Source: Actinomadura rudentiformis
Lineage (GTDB): Bacteria; Actinomycetota; Actinomycetes; Streptosporangiales; Streptosporangiaceae
Length of the DNA stretch: 64,000 nt
Reading direction: 5' to 3'
Assembly: GCF_008923185.1 (NCBI RefSeq)
Contig: NZ_WBMT01000008.1
Coordinates: forward strand, 353,740-417,739
Position numbers and translations under genes: made by a program. Shown here piece after piece: positions 1-8,099 of this stretch (the first letter of the stretch is position 1; each line of letters begins with the position of its first letter). The notes below the pieces were generated by a model that saw only the letters and a program-made list of their open reading frames with translations, made no database searches and was not told where the DNA came from.

Positions 1-369
1 GTCGAGGTGATCTGCGTGCAGCCCCACGGCGCACCCGCGATGACCCGCTCGTGGCACCAGCGCCGCGTCATCGCCACCGACTCCGCCGACACCATCGCCG
101 ACGGCGTCGCCGGTCGATACCCCATCCCCGCCGTGCTGGACGACCTGCTGAAGGTCGCCGACGATGCCGTCCTGGTCCAGGAGGCGTCCATCATCGCGGG
201 TATGCGGATGCTCCTGGAGCATGCGGGCCTGGTCGTCGAACCCTCAGCGGCCCTCGGCGTCGCTGCCATCCTGGAGGACCCTGACCGCTTTGCCGACCGC
301 CACGTGGTCACCATCATCTGCGGCAGCAACGTCGACCTGAACAACTATCACCAATGGGTCCGTCCCTAA
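1..369 (+). CDS. Threonine/serine dehydratase, C-terminal part (cut by window edge)
   Basis: The frame is open from base 1 and ends at TAA 367-369, so only the last ~122 residues are present. They match the C-terminal part of fold-type II PLP enzymes of the threonine/serine dehydratase family, which deaminate Thr or Ser to a 2-oxoacid and ammonia. Visible family landmarks are EPSAALGVAA near residue 79 and the glycine-rich CGSNVD near residue 107. The PLP lysine and the start lie outside the window. Whether it is a biosynthetic (IlvA) or catabolic enzyme cannot be decided; no ACT regulatory domain follows, which leans to the short catabolic or serine-dehydratase type. Confidence 0.85.
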   Translation, partial: VEVICVQPHGAPAMTRSWHQRRVIATDSADTIADGVAGRYPIPAVLDDLLKVADDAVLVQEASIIAGMRMLLEHAGLVVEPSAALGVAAILEDPDRFADRHVVTIICGSNVDLNNYHQWVRP

Positions 370-484
370 CCCGCAGGTCCCTGGGGCAGTCGAGACGAAC
401 CATTAACGATCACGAGCCGCCGATGCCACGACAGTCCACGCCCAGCCAACGTGAGACCCGTGAGGCCCAGCTCGCTCCGCTCCG

Positions 485-854
485 GTGATCTTGGCAGGTG
501 CGCGCACATGCTGCGATCGGGAAGTATTCGTTCCGTGCTGTCGCCTCAATGACGAGAAGACCATCTGGCTGACGACCGTGCGACCCGACGGGCAACCCCA
601 GACACCGCCCGTCGGATTCCTGGGGGACGGTACGCGGTTCCTGATTCTCAGCCGCCCGGGTGCGCCGAAGGTCCCGGAACCTCCAGGGCAACGCCAAGGT
701 CACGCTGCATCTGGACACGGAGCAAGAAGCCGAAGACGGCGGGGTTCTCAGCATCGAGGGAGTGATGTGCGCTGAGGGAATCACCCCCGAAGAGGCCTTC
801 GCCGAGTACTCCACCCTCACCCGAGTCATGCCCGCTCGCGTCCGCGCTTACTGA
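485..854 (+). pseudogene. PPOX-class (pyridoxamine-phosphate-oxidase fold) protein, frameshifted and internally deleted
   Basis: Two overlapping frames together read as one flavin/F420-dependent PPOX-fold protein. Frame one (485 to ~670) gives the typical strand pair around KTIWLTTVRPDGQPQ and ends at GAPKV. The protein then continues in the next frame as RNLQGNAKVTLHLDT. One extra C in the run at ~671-673 explains the shift. The C-terminus (TPEEAFAEYS to PARVRAY) is that of the family, but roughly 25 residues that usually lie between IEGV and TPEE are missing, so a deletion is superimposed on the frameshift. The product cannot be functional as read. A sequencing error could explain the shift but not the deletion. 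Confidence 0.7.
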
Positions 855-1303
855 GCGGCCACTCACGCGACGAGCGTGGGTGCCGCCGCGGCTTGCCAGG
901 ACGGGCTGAGCCCTCACTTCTCGTTGCAGTGAAGGACCTACTCCCGAGGCCGGACGGGCAAAAGTTGTGAGGAACGACTGTGAATCCCTGCCTTAGAGGT
1001 ACTGACAAGGTGTTCGCGCAGCAGGCGTCGGTGTAGCTATGGACCGGGCAGTGCGGGGAGTACTCGGTTTGACACCCGCAGGGCGGTGACTCATGCGGCC
1101 GCGACGCCTCCACACGCCGTCGCATGCAGGGTCGCGGCCGTGACCGCCGTCGTCGCCACGACCTCTCCCGAGCTCAAGGACTGGAGGGACTCCGTCGCGT
1201 CGATCACGACCAGCGCGTCCCTCCGCCACCGCAGAACCTCCGATATCGACTAGGCGGGCCAGGTGGCCATCACCTGCCATGGCTGGTGGCGGCGTTGGTT
1301 CAT
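855..1303. other. Intergenic stretch without a recognisable gene
   Basis: No reading frame on either strand here has codon bias or motifs that I can tie to a protein. It lies between the PPOX pseudogene and the terminator of the subtilase-like gene and is probably decayed DNA. Confidence 0.5.
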
Positions 1304-1351
1304 GCTGGGCGCCTGGAACGGGAGGTAGGGGTCCAGGCGCCCAGCGTTTTT
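1304..1351. terminator. Strong hairpin terminator
   Basis: A perfect 14-bp stem (1304-1317 with 1332-1345) around a 14-nt loop is followed on the plus strand by GTTTTT. It sits immediately downstream of the stop of the minus-strand gene that ends at 1353, so it probably ends that transcript. The T-tract faces the other way and would stop plus-strand read-through. Confidence 0.7.
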
Positions 1352-1352
1352 C

Positions 1353-3719
1353 CTAGGGAAGGGTGTAGGCGCGGATGGTTTCCTGAGAGAGCACGTTGCC
1401 GGCGGTGTCTTCGGCCTGGACTTTGAGGGAGACCTTGCCGTGGCCGCGGAGGCGGGTGGAGTAACCGTTGCGGGTCTTACGGAGGAACGTCTTCGTCCAG
1501 CTGGCGCCGTCGTCGTACGAAACTGCGAGAGACAGGCGGCGCAGCGGGGTGGTGGAGCCGTCCTGGTGGCGCACTGCCAGGTTCAGGGTTCTGGAACGTG
1601 CGCGGTTGTTCAGGCCGAGGTCGGCGTCGTAGTCGATCTGGAGGAGCGGGACGACGGCGGTTTCTGTTCCGGAGGGGCGGGCGGAACGGAAGGTCCAGGC
1701 CGTCTTGGTACGCGTTGACAGCCGGGCCCATGAGGCGTGGTTGTCGACGTCGTACTCGATCCGGTAGGTCTCCTCGTCGGGCGGCAGGTTCAGGCTGCCG
1801 GTGGGCAGGTGGATGGTCGAGGCGATCAGCTTCTCGCCCTGGTACACGCGGAAGGCGGTGGCGAAGCCGCCGGGGAAGTTGCTGGAGTAGGCCCTGGAGA
1901 AGTTGCCTGCCGCGTCGACGAGGCCCACTCTCATGCGCAGCCGGTCGCCGGTCCGGGCGATGGGGCTCAGGGGGTTCAGGCCGCCGGTCAGGGGTGCCTT
2001 GAACCAGGTGCGTGTACGGCGTTGACCGGGCAGATGTGACAGCCAGACGGATTCGTCGAGCTGTACGTAGGGCGTGTCCTCGTCCGGGAAGAGGTGGTTG
2101 TACGGCTCCTCCGGTGTTGCGGCGCGGGCCGTCCACATGGTTTCCGGGTCGGCGGAGAGGTATTCGATTCGTGAACGGGGCGCCCCCGTGAACGGGAACG
2201 TGTAGGCCGTCGAGAGGCTTTCCCATGGACGGCGGCTATACCGTCCAGTGCTCATCGTGGCGAAGCCGTAGTAGTCGTTGCGGACCCGGGCCAGGTCCCG
2301 CGTGCGCGCCACATAGTGCAGCTTCTTCGGGATCTGTTGCTTTTCCGGGTAGAGCAGCTCGTACATGTACGGGCTGCTGACCACGCCCGCAGCCGTGACG
2401 GTCACGGGGGCGCGGGACAGGAGCGCCCGACCCTCTTCGTGGGAGAGCCGCACTGTGGGGACGGTCAGTTTGATGCCGCTGCCGTTCGTATCGCCGTTGA
2501 CGCCGGGTTTGTCGTTGTAGATCGCGACCATCCGTGCTCCCGCGGCCGCGGCCCGGTTGGACTGCTCGGCCACGGAGACGCCGTCCGATCTGCGGATCAG
2601 CGCGAGCCTGCCGCGGAGGTCGGCTCCGGGGCGGTCGCCGTCGGCTACGCGGAGCCGCGTCGTGCCGTTCAGACGCGGATACTGCGAGGAGACGTCGCTG
2701 AAGTAGACCGGGTTGACGTACTCGGGTGACAGCGTGAGGCCGGGAGCCCGCATCGTGATGGACGGGGCGTCCAGCCGCCACCGTGTGTAGATCTCGAACG
2801 AGCCGGCGCGGACCCGCGGGGCCGGCTGCATGAACACGCGTTCCTCAAGCTGGGAGCCACCTCCCATGAGCACGCCCTGGCTCGTCGCCGGGCCCTTCTG
2901 CGGGGTGCGCGTCCACATCAGATGGCTCAGCGCCCCGCGGTTGCGCTTGGTCACGTGGTCCGGTGTGTCGATCTTCACCTCGTTCGCCCGGCGCGCGTCG
3001 AGCACGAGATCGGTGTCCTCGGTGATCTCGATCTCCGGATGCCCGACGAAGCTGCGGTTGAGCGGGGTGTCCTGCGCGGTGCTCGACTGCCACGGCGGCA
3101 TGGTCTCGATGACACCCGTGATCGAGTACGTCCCCGGTGGGACGCGGATGCAGCTGCTGCCGTCCCAGGAGGCGTCCGTGCAGGGCAGATCCGGGTCGCC
3201 GGGCAGCACACGGCGTGAGCTGCCGCGGGTGCCGTCCTTGACGTCGAACACGTTGTACGTTCCACGCCCCACGCGGCCGTCGCGGGCGATGCCCTTCACC
3301 CGGATGGTGACGAGTCCGTCCGATGCTCTCGGCGCGGGAACGGCCGGCCGGCGCCCCTCGTGGAGCGCGGTCACATTGAACGACGCGGGATCGGCGGAGG
3401 TCTGGTCATCGGGGACGACGTACAGGTCACCGTCGGTCTGTGTCACCGAGAAGGCGGGCGTGTAGCCGTCCTTGCGCGGCACGGCCGTCACGGCGGCCAC
3501 CCCACTGGCCGACACGTGAACCTTGTCGCCGGTCGGGAGCGTGACGTCGTACGGCTTGCCCGCAGTCGTCTGGGCGGGCTCGGCCGACGCGGGTTTGGCC
3601 AATGCGGACTTGGCCGACGTGAAGGCGGTGGCCTCGGCCGACGCGGGGGCGGTGAAGGTGGTGGCCAGGGCGATGGCCGAGCCCACCGCTGCGATGCCGC
3701 CCGTCGTACGTCGCCACAT
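1353..3719 (-). CDS. Secreted subtilase-like protein lacking the catalytic domain; contains a PA domain
   Basis: 788 residues with a Sec signal peptide (cleavage near ASA-E, residue ~28). Residues ~52-120 resemble the N-terminal prodomain of large actinobacterial S8 peptidases (VTLPTGDKVHV, then GDLYVVPDD). A protease-associated (PA) domain occupies ~352-450 (GRLALIRR, AAAAGARMVAIYND). The rest (to PLLQIDYDADL and a Ser-Tyr-Asp-Asp beta domain) resembles the accessory C-terminus of the same peptidases. I find no Asp (DTGVD), His (HGTHVAG) or Ser (GTSMA) active-site motif, so I call it a non-peptidase homologue. It may bind peptides or glycans, or act as an inhibitor or chaperone. It is divergent from a TrmB/LuxR-type regulator, a frequent neighbour of S8 peptidases. 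Confidence 0.75.
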   Translation of the reverse strand: MWRRTTGGIAAVGSAIALATTFTAPASAEATAFTSAKSALAKPASAEPAQTTAGKPYDVTLPTGDKVHVSASGVAAVTAVPRKDGYTPAFSVTQTDGDLYVVPDDQTSADPASFNVTALHEGRRPAVPAPRASDGLVTIRVKGIARDGRVGRGTYNVFDVKDGTRGSSRRVLPGDPDLPCTDASWDGSSCIRVPPGTYSITGVIETMPPWQSSTAQDTPLNRSFVGHPEIEITEDTDLVLDARRANEVKIDTPDHVTKRNRGALSHLMWTRTPQKGPATSQGVLMGGGSQLEERVFMQPAPRVRAGSFEIYTRWRLDAPSITMRAPGLTLSPEYVNPVYFSDVSSQYPRLNGTTRLRVADGDRPGADLRGRLALIRRSDGVSVAEQSNRAAAAGARMVAIYNDKPGVNGDTNGSGIKLTVPTVRLSHEEGRALLSRAPVTVTAAGVVSSPYMYELLYPEKQQIPKKLHYVARTRDLARVRNDYYGFATMSTGRYSRRPWESLSTAYTFPFTGAPRSRIEYLSADPETMWTARAATPEEPYNHLFPDEDTPYVQLDESVWLSHLPGQRRTRTWFKAPLTGGLNPLSPIARTGDRLRMRVGLVDAAGNFSRAYSSNFPGGFATAFRVYQGEKLIASTIHLPTGSLNLPPDEETYRIEYDVDNHASWARLSTRTKTAWTFRSARPSGTETAVVPLLQIDYDADLGLNNRARSRTLNLAVRHQDGSTTPLRRLSLAVSYDDGASWTKTFLRKTRNGYSTRLRGHGKVSLKVQAEDTAGNVLSQETIRAYTLP

Positions 3720-3848
3720 GGCCGTCCCCTCTCCGAAACCCGATGATGATCGTTCTAGCGGGCGTCCGCGCAGGTGGTCCAGGGACGACGGTGGCGGGAA
3801 CCGTCATGACGTAAAGCCGCCAGCCCCCGAAAAGGGACAGTCAACGTC

Positions 3849-3854
3849 TAGATT
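3849..3854 (+). promoter_or_regulatory. Candidate -10 element for a leaderless transcript
   Basis: TAGATT lies six bases before the ATG at 3861 and there is no purine-rich ribosome-binding site in between. This spacing puts transcription start at or next to the start codon, as in leaderless actinobacterial mRNAs. No convincing -35 box is visible. Confidence 0.4.
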
Positions 3855-3860
3855 CGCTGC

Positions 3861-4898
3861 ATGTCCGAATCACGGCTCACCGGCGACTCCCGGCGCCCGG
3901 TGCTGGAGGGGCTCGGGGTGACCGCCGCCGAGGAGGCCGTCTACCGGACACTCCTGCGCGAGGGCCCCTCCGCGCTTGCGAGCTTGGCGCCGCGCGCCGG
4001 CACATCGGTCACGGCACTGCGACGGATGCTGCCCCGCCTTGAGGAACTCGGACTGGTCACACGCCTGGCCGGGCGCCCGCTGCGGCTGCTGGCCACCCCG
4101 CCGCACGTCGCGGTCGAGGCCCTCGTCGCCAGCCGCCAGGAGGAGATCGCCCGCAGCCGCGCGGCGATCGGCCCGCTCGTCGCCGAGGCCGCGCCGCATC
4201 CGGAGGAACAGGTGGAGGTCGTCAGCGGGCGGGCGGCGGTGTCCCGGCGCTACCTGCAACTCCTCCAAGGGGCGCGCGAGGAGCTTCTCGTACTGGTGCA
4301 TCCGCCGTTCGCCACCGACGCGGCGGTGTCCAGCGACGAGCAGGAGCGGACGATGGACCGCGGGATCCGGGTGCGCGGCATCTACGGTCCGGACGCGTTC
4401 GACGAGCCCGGCGCACTGGAGTACGTCCAGCGGGCCATCGCGTCCGGGGAGGAGGCCCGCCTGGGGAACGTGCCGATCAAGCTGGCCATCGCAGACCGGC
4501 GCACCGCGATGCTCCCGCTGACCTCCGAACATGCCAGTTCGGTCGACAGTGCTCTGGTCGTCCACTCTTCCGCTCTGCTGGACGCCCTGGTCTCGTTGTT
4601 CGAGGCACTGTGGCAGAGCGGCGTCCCGCTGCCCGGCCACGACGCCGCCCCGGACGACGATGTGCTCGCCCTATTGACGGCAGGCCTCACCGACGATGCC
4701 ATTGCCCGCCAGCTCAGCATCAGCACACGTACCGTCCAGCGTCGTGTTCGCGAACTGTGCGACCGCCTGGGAGCACGCACCCGCTTCCAAGCCGGCGTCC
4801 TCACCGCCTCCCGCTTCGCCCATCCTCACCCCGCCTCACCCGGCGGCGCCAAGCTGAAGACGGACGATAGTGCCCTCACCACAGGTGATCCTCGGTGA
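3861..4898 (+). CDS. TrmB-type plus LuxR-type helix-turn-helix regulator
   Basis: 345 residues with two DNA-binding domains. An N-terminal winged helix (residues ~18-78: AEEAVYRTLL, TSVTALRRMLPRLEELGLV) resembles TrmB/MarR-like domains. A C-terminal LuxR/GerE helix-turn-helix lies at ~266-315 (ALLTAGLTDDAIARQLSIS, TVQRRVRELCDRLGA). The middle (residues ~118-250) resembles the phospholipase-D-like effector region of TrmB proteins. The gene is divergent from the subtilase-like secreted protein, with starts 141 bp apart, so it is the obvious candidate to control that gene. It appears to be translated from a leaderless mRNA. Confidence 0.8.
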   Translation: MSESRLTGDSRRPVLEGLGVTAAEEAVYRTLLREGPSALASLAPRAGTSVTALRRMLPRLEELGLVTRLAGRPLRLLATPPHVAVEALVASRQEEIARSRAAIGPLVAEAAPHPEEQVEVVSGRAAVSRRYLQLLQGAREELLVLVHPPFATDAAVSSDEQERTMDRGIRVRGIYGPDAFDEPGALEYVQRAIASGEEARLGNVPIKLAIADRRTAMLPLTSEHASSVDSALVVHSSALLDALVSLFEALWQSGVPLPGHDAAPDDDVLALLTAGLTDDAIARQLSISTRTVQRRVRELCDRLGARTRFQAGVLTASRFAHPHPASPGGAKLKTDDSALTTGDPR

Positions 4899-5073
4899 GG
4901 GCGGGTGACGAACGTCGTATCCAGGCCGAGTGACCGTCTTCTGTCGCGAGGGATTTCTACCGGGTCATCCGCTTTTGTCGATGGGCGATGGGGCCACGGA
5001 CTCGTCAGCGTCCTCGAAGAGACCCGCTGGGCGGCGAAAATGGCCCATTGCTCGCGTGTGAGAGAGTGGATTC

Positions 5074-5472
5074 ATGCCCTTGAGCGCTTATGAACTCAGG
5101 ACTTCGGTCGCCGTGTCCGACATTCAGAAGGCGGTCGCGTTCTACGAAGGCAAGCTGGGACTACAGGTGCTGGAGTCCGGCCCCAGCGCCAACATCGACG
5201 ACGGCAGCCGTGTCTATGGTTCTGGTGGCGGGCCGGCGCTGAACGTGTACCAGTCGGTGACTGCCGGGAAGACCGCAGCGACACTGGCGACGTGGTACGT
5301 CGACGACATCGACCAGATCGTTGACGAGCTCGTCTCCTCCGGCGTCGAGTTCGTTCGCTACGACCAGTTCGAACACGACGCCAAGGGGATCACTGCTCGG
5401 GCCGGTGGTGGACGTATCGCCTGGTTCCAGGACCCAGACGGCAATACCTTCGCCATCGAAGCCGACGTCTGA
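5074..5472 (+). CDS. VOC-superfamily (glyoxalase/bleomycin-resistance-like) protein
   Basis: 132 residues, the usual length of a single vicinal-oxygen-chelate protein with two beta-alpha-beta-beta-beta modules. Landmarks are VSDIQKAVAFYEGKLGL near the N-terminus and WFQDPDGNTFAIEAD at the C-terminus, the latter carrying the conserved metal-site glutamate. The start ATG has a weak GAGTGGA ribosome-binding site. The substrate is unknown; the family includes glyoxalases, dioxygenases and drug-binding resistance proteins. It stands alone between genes of unrelated function. Confidence 0.85.
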   Translation: MPLSAYELRTSVAVSDIQKAVAFYEGKLGLQVLESGPSANIDDGSRVYGSGGGPALNVYQSVTAGKTAATLATWYVDDIDQIVDELVSSGVEFVRYDQFEHDAKGITARAGGGRIAWFQDPDGNTFAIEADV

Positions 5473-5533
5473 GCCCCTATCGGCGATGCGGTGCCGCCGG
5501 TGGCAGCAGGGCCCCACCGGCGTGCCGCGTCGT

Positions 5534-6028
5534 TCAGTAGTACACGCGCCCCGTCATGATGGAGCCGCGAGTGCGTGAGGAGGACTTGAAGAGCACGTAG
5601 AACTTGGTGCCCTTCTTGACCTTGGCCCGGTTGAGCTTGATGGGCTTGCCCTTGTCCCTGGGCTCGACCGTCACGACAGGGCCCAAAGGCCTTCCGCCCT
5701 TCGCGAAGAGCTGCACCTTCATGGGAACGCCCTGCACGTAGTTGGCCTTGATCGAGATGTTCGCTCCGATACCCGACTTCGTCAGGGGCTTCTTGCTGTC
5801 CTTCGGGACGGTCCTGGTCCGGGGAGCCCCGCATGTCGGGCCGCTGCAGTTCACCCTGACCCCGAAGAAGTAGTCCTTCTGCTTGGCGGCCTGGACCGCG
5901 TTCGCATGCCCGTCGGGCACCGCAGCCACCGCGGGGGCGGCGCCCATAGCGGGAGCGGCGCCCATGGCGAGCGTGAGTGACAGACCGCCGATGACGGCCG
6001 TCCGCGAGACGATGGACATCTGAACCAT
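5534..6028 (-). CDS. Small secreted basic protein of unknown function
   Basis: I chose the ATG at 6028 because GAAGGGAAG precedes it and a Sec signal peptide follows directly (SIVSRTAVIGGLSLTLAMG, then Ala-rich AAPAVAAVP). The mature part is ~130 residues, lysine/arginine-rich and beta-rich. It has two cysteines in CSGPTCGAPR and ends in MTGRVYY. I do not recognise a family. The next gene encodes another secreted protein, but on the opposite strand, so the two share only the ~300-bp region between them. Confidence 0.7.
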   Translation of the reverse strand: MVQMSIVSRTAVIGGLSLTLAMGAAPAMGAAPAVAAVPDGHANAVQAAKQKDYFFGVRVNCSGPTCGAPRTRTVPKDSKKPLTKSGIGANISIKANYVQGVPMKVQLFAKGGRPLGPVVTVEPRDKGKPIKLNRAKVKKGTKFYVLFKSSSRTRGSIMTGRVYY

Positions 6029-6342
6029 GTGACTTCCCTTCTCCGCCCACATTGCGTGATCATCTTCATGGGCCGAGATGAGCATCCGCCAGGCCCCCTG
6101 GCACCCATCGTGACTGGCACCTGGCTCCTAGAGGTGCTCCCCGTACGCCAAGAGCCAGGAACAGCGGGGATGAGCACCACCGACCACCACTGCGGGGGAT
6201 CTCAGAGCCATCGGTAGTTCTTGGGACCCATGGGGCGACTGAGAAGATAGACCCTGCGCTTCTACCAGGCAGGATCGCAGGTTTGCCATACTCCGTCCTG
6301 GCTCATCCTTCCCCGCAAGATTCCCGTACCCCTGGAGAGACC

Positions 6343-7056
6343 ATGGCCCGTGCATCCACTCGTGTCGCCTCCGTGCTCGTCGCGGCCGGCGTCGCGACGG
6401 CCACTCCCTCGATAGCCTTCGCCGCTCCACAGGCCCCCACCACGCCGAAGGCCCCCGCCGCCGCCCAGGCGCCGACCGCCGCGAAGCACAACTGGAAGAT
6501 CCTCTGGGAGCCGCCGTCCGACGAGGCCACCGCGGCGGCTTACTGGAAGACCATGAAGATCAAGGGCCAGAAGCAGAAGAAGAAGAACTGGTGCGGCCCG
6601 GCCGCGGCCGCAAGCGCCCTGAGCTACCACGCCAAGGTCGGTGGCGGCACGCAGGCCTCCCTCGCGAAGAAGATGGCCACCGACAAGATCGGCTTCACCT
6701 CGCCGATCGCGATGGGCCGCGAGATGACCAACTACATCAACAAGGCGTGGAAGACCAAGGGCACCAAGTACAAGGCGCACCGGAACGTCAAGAACTACAA
6801 CCTCTGGAACGCGACGCGCTACGCCTACGCCCGGGGCCAGGGTCCGCTCATCCTCACCGTCTACGCCAAGAAGAGCTGGTACCCGAAGGCCGGCAAGGCG
6901 GTCGCCCACTACGTGGTGGTCTACGGCTTCGACGACACCACCAACTGGGACGACTCGACCTACCTGATCTGGGACCCGGCGCACGGCAAGCGCAAGCTCA
7001 AGCCCACCAAGTGGGAAAAGATCGCCTACGCCGGCAAGTTCGTCGTCGTCTGGTGA
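6343..7056 (+). CDS. Secreted C39-like (papain-fold) cysteine peptidase
   Basis: The ATG at 6343 is preceded by GGAGAGACC and starts a signal peptide ending near AFA-A (residue ~27). A Pro/Ala-rich spacer follows. The catalytic domain shows Cys84 in NWCGPAAAASAL, His189 in AVAHYVVVYGFD and Asp211 in LIWDPAHG, the order and spacing of the peptidase C39-like fold. These proteins cleave peptides or amide bonds outside the cell or in the wall. It differs from bacteriocin-exporter C39 domains because no ABC transporter is attached. The mature protein is very lysine-rich. A 20-bp tandem repeat array starts 35 bases after its stop. Confidence 0.8.
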   Translation: MARASTRVASVLVAAGVATATPSIAFAAPQAPTTPKAPAAAQAPTAAKHNWKILWEPPSDEATAAAYWKTMKIKGQKQKKKNWCGPAAAASALSYHAKVGGGTQASLAKKMATDKIGFTSPIAMGREMTNYINKAWKTKGTKYKAHRNVKNYNLWNATRYAYARGQGPLILTVYAKKSWYPKAGKAVAHYVVVYGFDDTTNWDDSTYLIWDPAHGKRKLKPTKWEKIAYAGKFVVVW

Positions 7057-7090
7057 GACTGCCCCTCGCCCGAGCCAACCGAGCCGGGTG

Positions 7091-7191
7091 ACGAACGGCC
7101 CGTCGCCATGACGAACGGCCCGTCGCCATGACGAACGGCCCGTCGCCGTGACGAACGGCCCGTCCGCACGACGAAGCGGCCCGTCCACATG
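7091..7191 (+). repeat. 20-bp tandem repeat array downstream of the C39-like gene
   Basis: Five consecutive units of ACGAACGGCCCGTCGCCATG start at 7091, 7111, 7131, 7151 and 7171. The first two are identical, and divergence rises towards the 3' end (the last unit is 21 bp). The array runs straight into a hairpin whose left arm is a further degenerate unit (GGCCCGTCCAC). Confidence 0.9.
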
Positions 7192-7231
7192 ATGGATGGC
7201 CCGTCCACGAGGTGGTGGACGGGCCATCCGT
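7192..7231 (+). terminator. Hairpin at the end of the repeat array
   Basis: A 15-bp perfect stem (7194-7208 with 7215-7229), extendable by two pairs with one mismatch. There is no T-tract. It probably terminates the C39-like peptidase transcript. Confidence 0.5.
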
Positions 7232-7478
7232 CATGACTGGGGTCCGGGCGTGCGTTCCGAAGGTCGCCTGCGGCCCGCTCACTGGCCCATGGCTCCGCAT
7301 CGAGGCATGTCCGCGCCCGCATGCTCGCGGGGACGGTTCAGGCGTTCGAGAGACTCATGCGCCGCGCCCAGCCCAACGGCGACGGCAATGGGTGGTCAAT
7401 CCGATGTAAGGCTCGGTGTTCGAGAGAGGCAGATGGGCGGGCCGGCCTTTGCGGGCCGCCCGCCCTATCTGATTTGTG

Positions 7479-7997
7479 CTACCTGGAACGCGGGCACTTG
7501 ACCCGCGGGTTGTGGGTCGAGAAGTTCCCGTACGGGTTCTTCAGCCAGGCCCACACGTGCAGGTCGTAATGGACCGGCATGCCGGGTTCGTGGCCCAGCA
7601 TCGGGCCGTCGAACCAGTAGTGGCCGAAAAGCTTCGGGCGGTCGCCGCCGGTGTGGATGTCGTTGTCCCTGTCGATGAAGAGGTATTCCACCGCCGCCAA
7701 CTTCAGGCCCTTACGGCTCGGGGCGTAGACCAGTGCCTCCGGTTCGAACGGGATGAGCCTCCTGTCCACCCGGTTGGCCTTGACGAAGTGGTAGCCCATT
7801 CCCGGTACGCACCCGCCGGCCAACCTGAATCCGTCGGCCTTGGCCTTCTCCACCGAAAGATACTTCTTTGTCCATTCCCGCACCTTGTGTATGGCGGCCT
7901 TGTCGTCGGGCGGGTCCGCAGACGCGGTCCCCGTCACGCCGAAGCTCGCTGCGGCCAGCGCGAGCGCCATCACAGTGGCTCGTTTTCGATGCTTCAT
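7479..7997 (-). CDS. Conserved secreted protein of unknown function
   Basis: 172 residues starting at ATG 7997 behind a GAGGGGG ribosome-binding site. A Sec signal peptide (MALALAAASFGVTGTASA) is followed by a compact domain rich in His, Trp and Pro. It contains GCVPGMGYHFVK, PEALVYAP, VEYLFIDRDND and PGMPVHYDLHVWAWLKNP. The pattern GMGYHF...ALVYAP...HYDLHVW is one I associate with an uncharacterised exported family. The conserved His and Asp residues could bind a metal, but that is inference. It is divergent from a LuxR-type regulator whose start is 103 bp away. Confidence 0.7.
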   Translation of the reverse strand: MKHRKRATVMALALAAASFGVTGTASADPPDDKAAIHKVREWTKKYLSVEKAKADGFRLAGGCVPGMGYHFVKANRVDRRLIPFEPEALVYAPSRKGLKLAAVEYLFIDRDNDIHTGGDRPKLFGHYWFDGPMLGHEPGMPVHYDLHVWAWLKNPYGNFSTHNPRVKCPRSR

Positions 7998-8099
7998 CGG
8001 TCCCCCTCAATTTTCGATATGGCCCATATTTGATCTGCCAGAGGCGCGGGGGGCTATCCCAGGATTCTGGGATAGCGGGGCGAAGCCTACGATGGATCG

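Noticed and set aside
6262..7227. 321-residue minus-strand open frame over the C39-like gene
   Set aside because: Antisense, with the tandem array giving a false GRAVRHGDGPF repeat protein.
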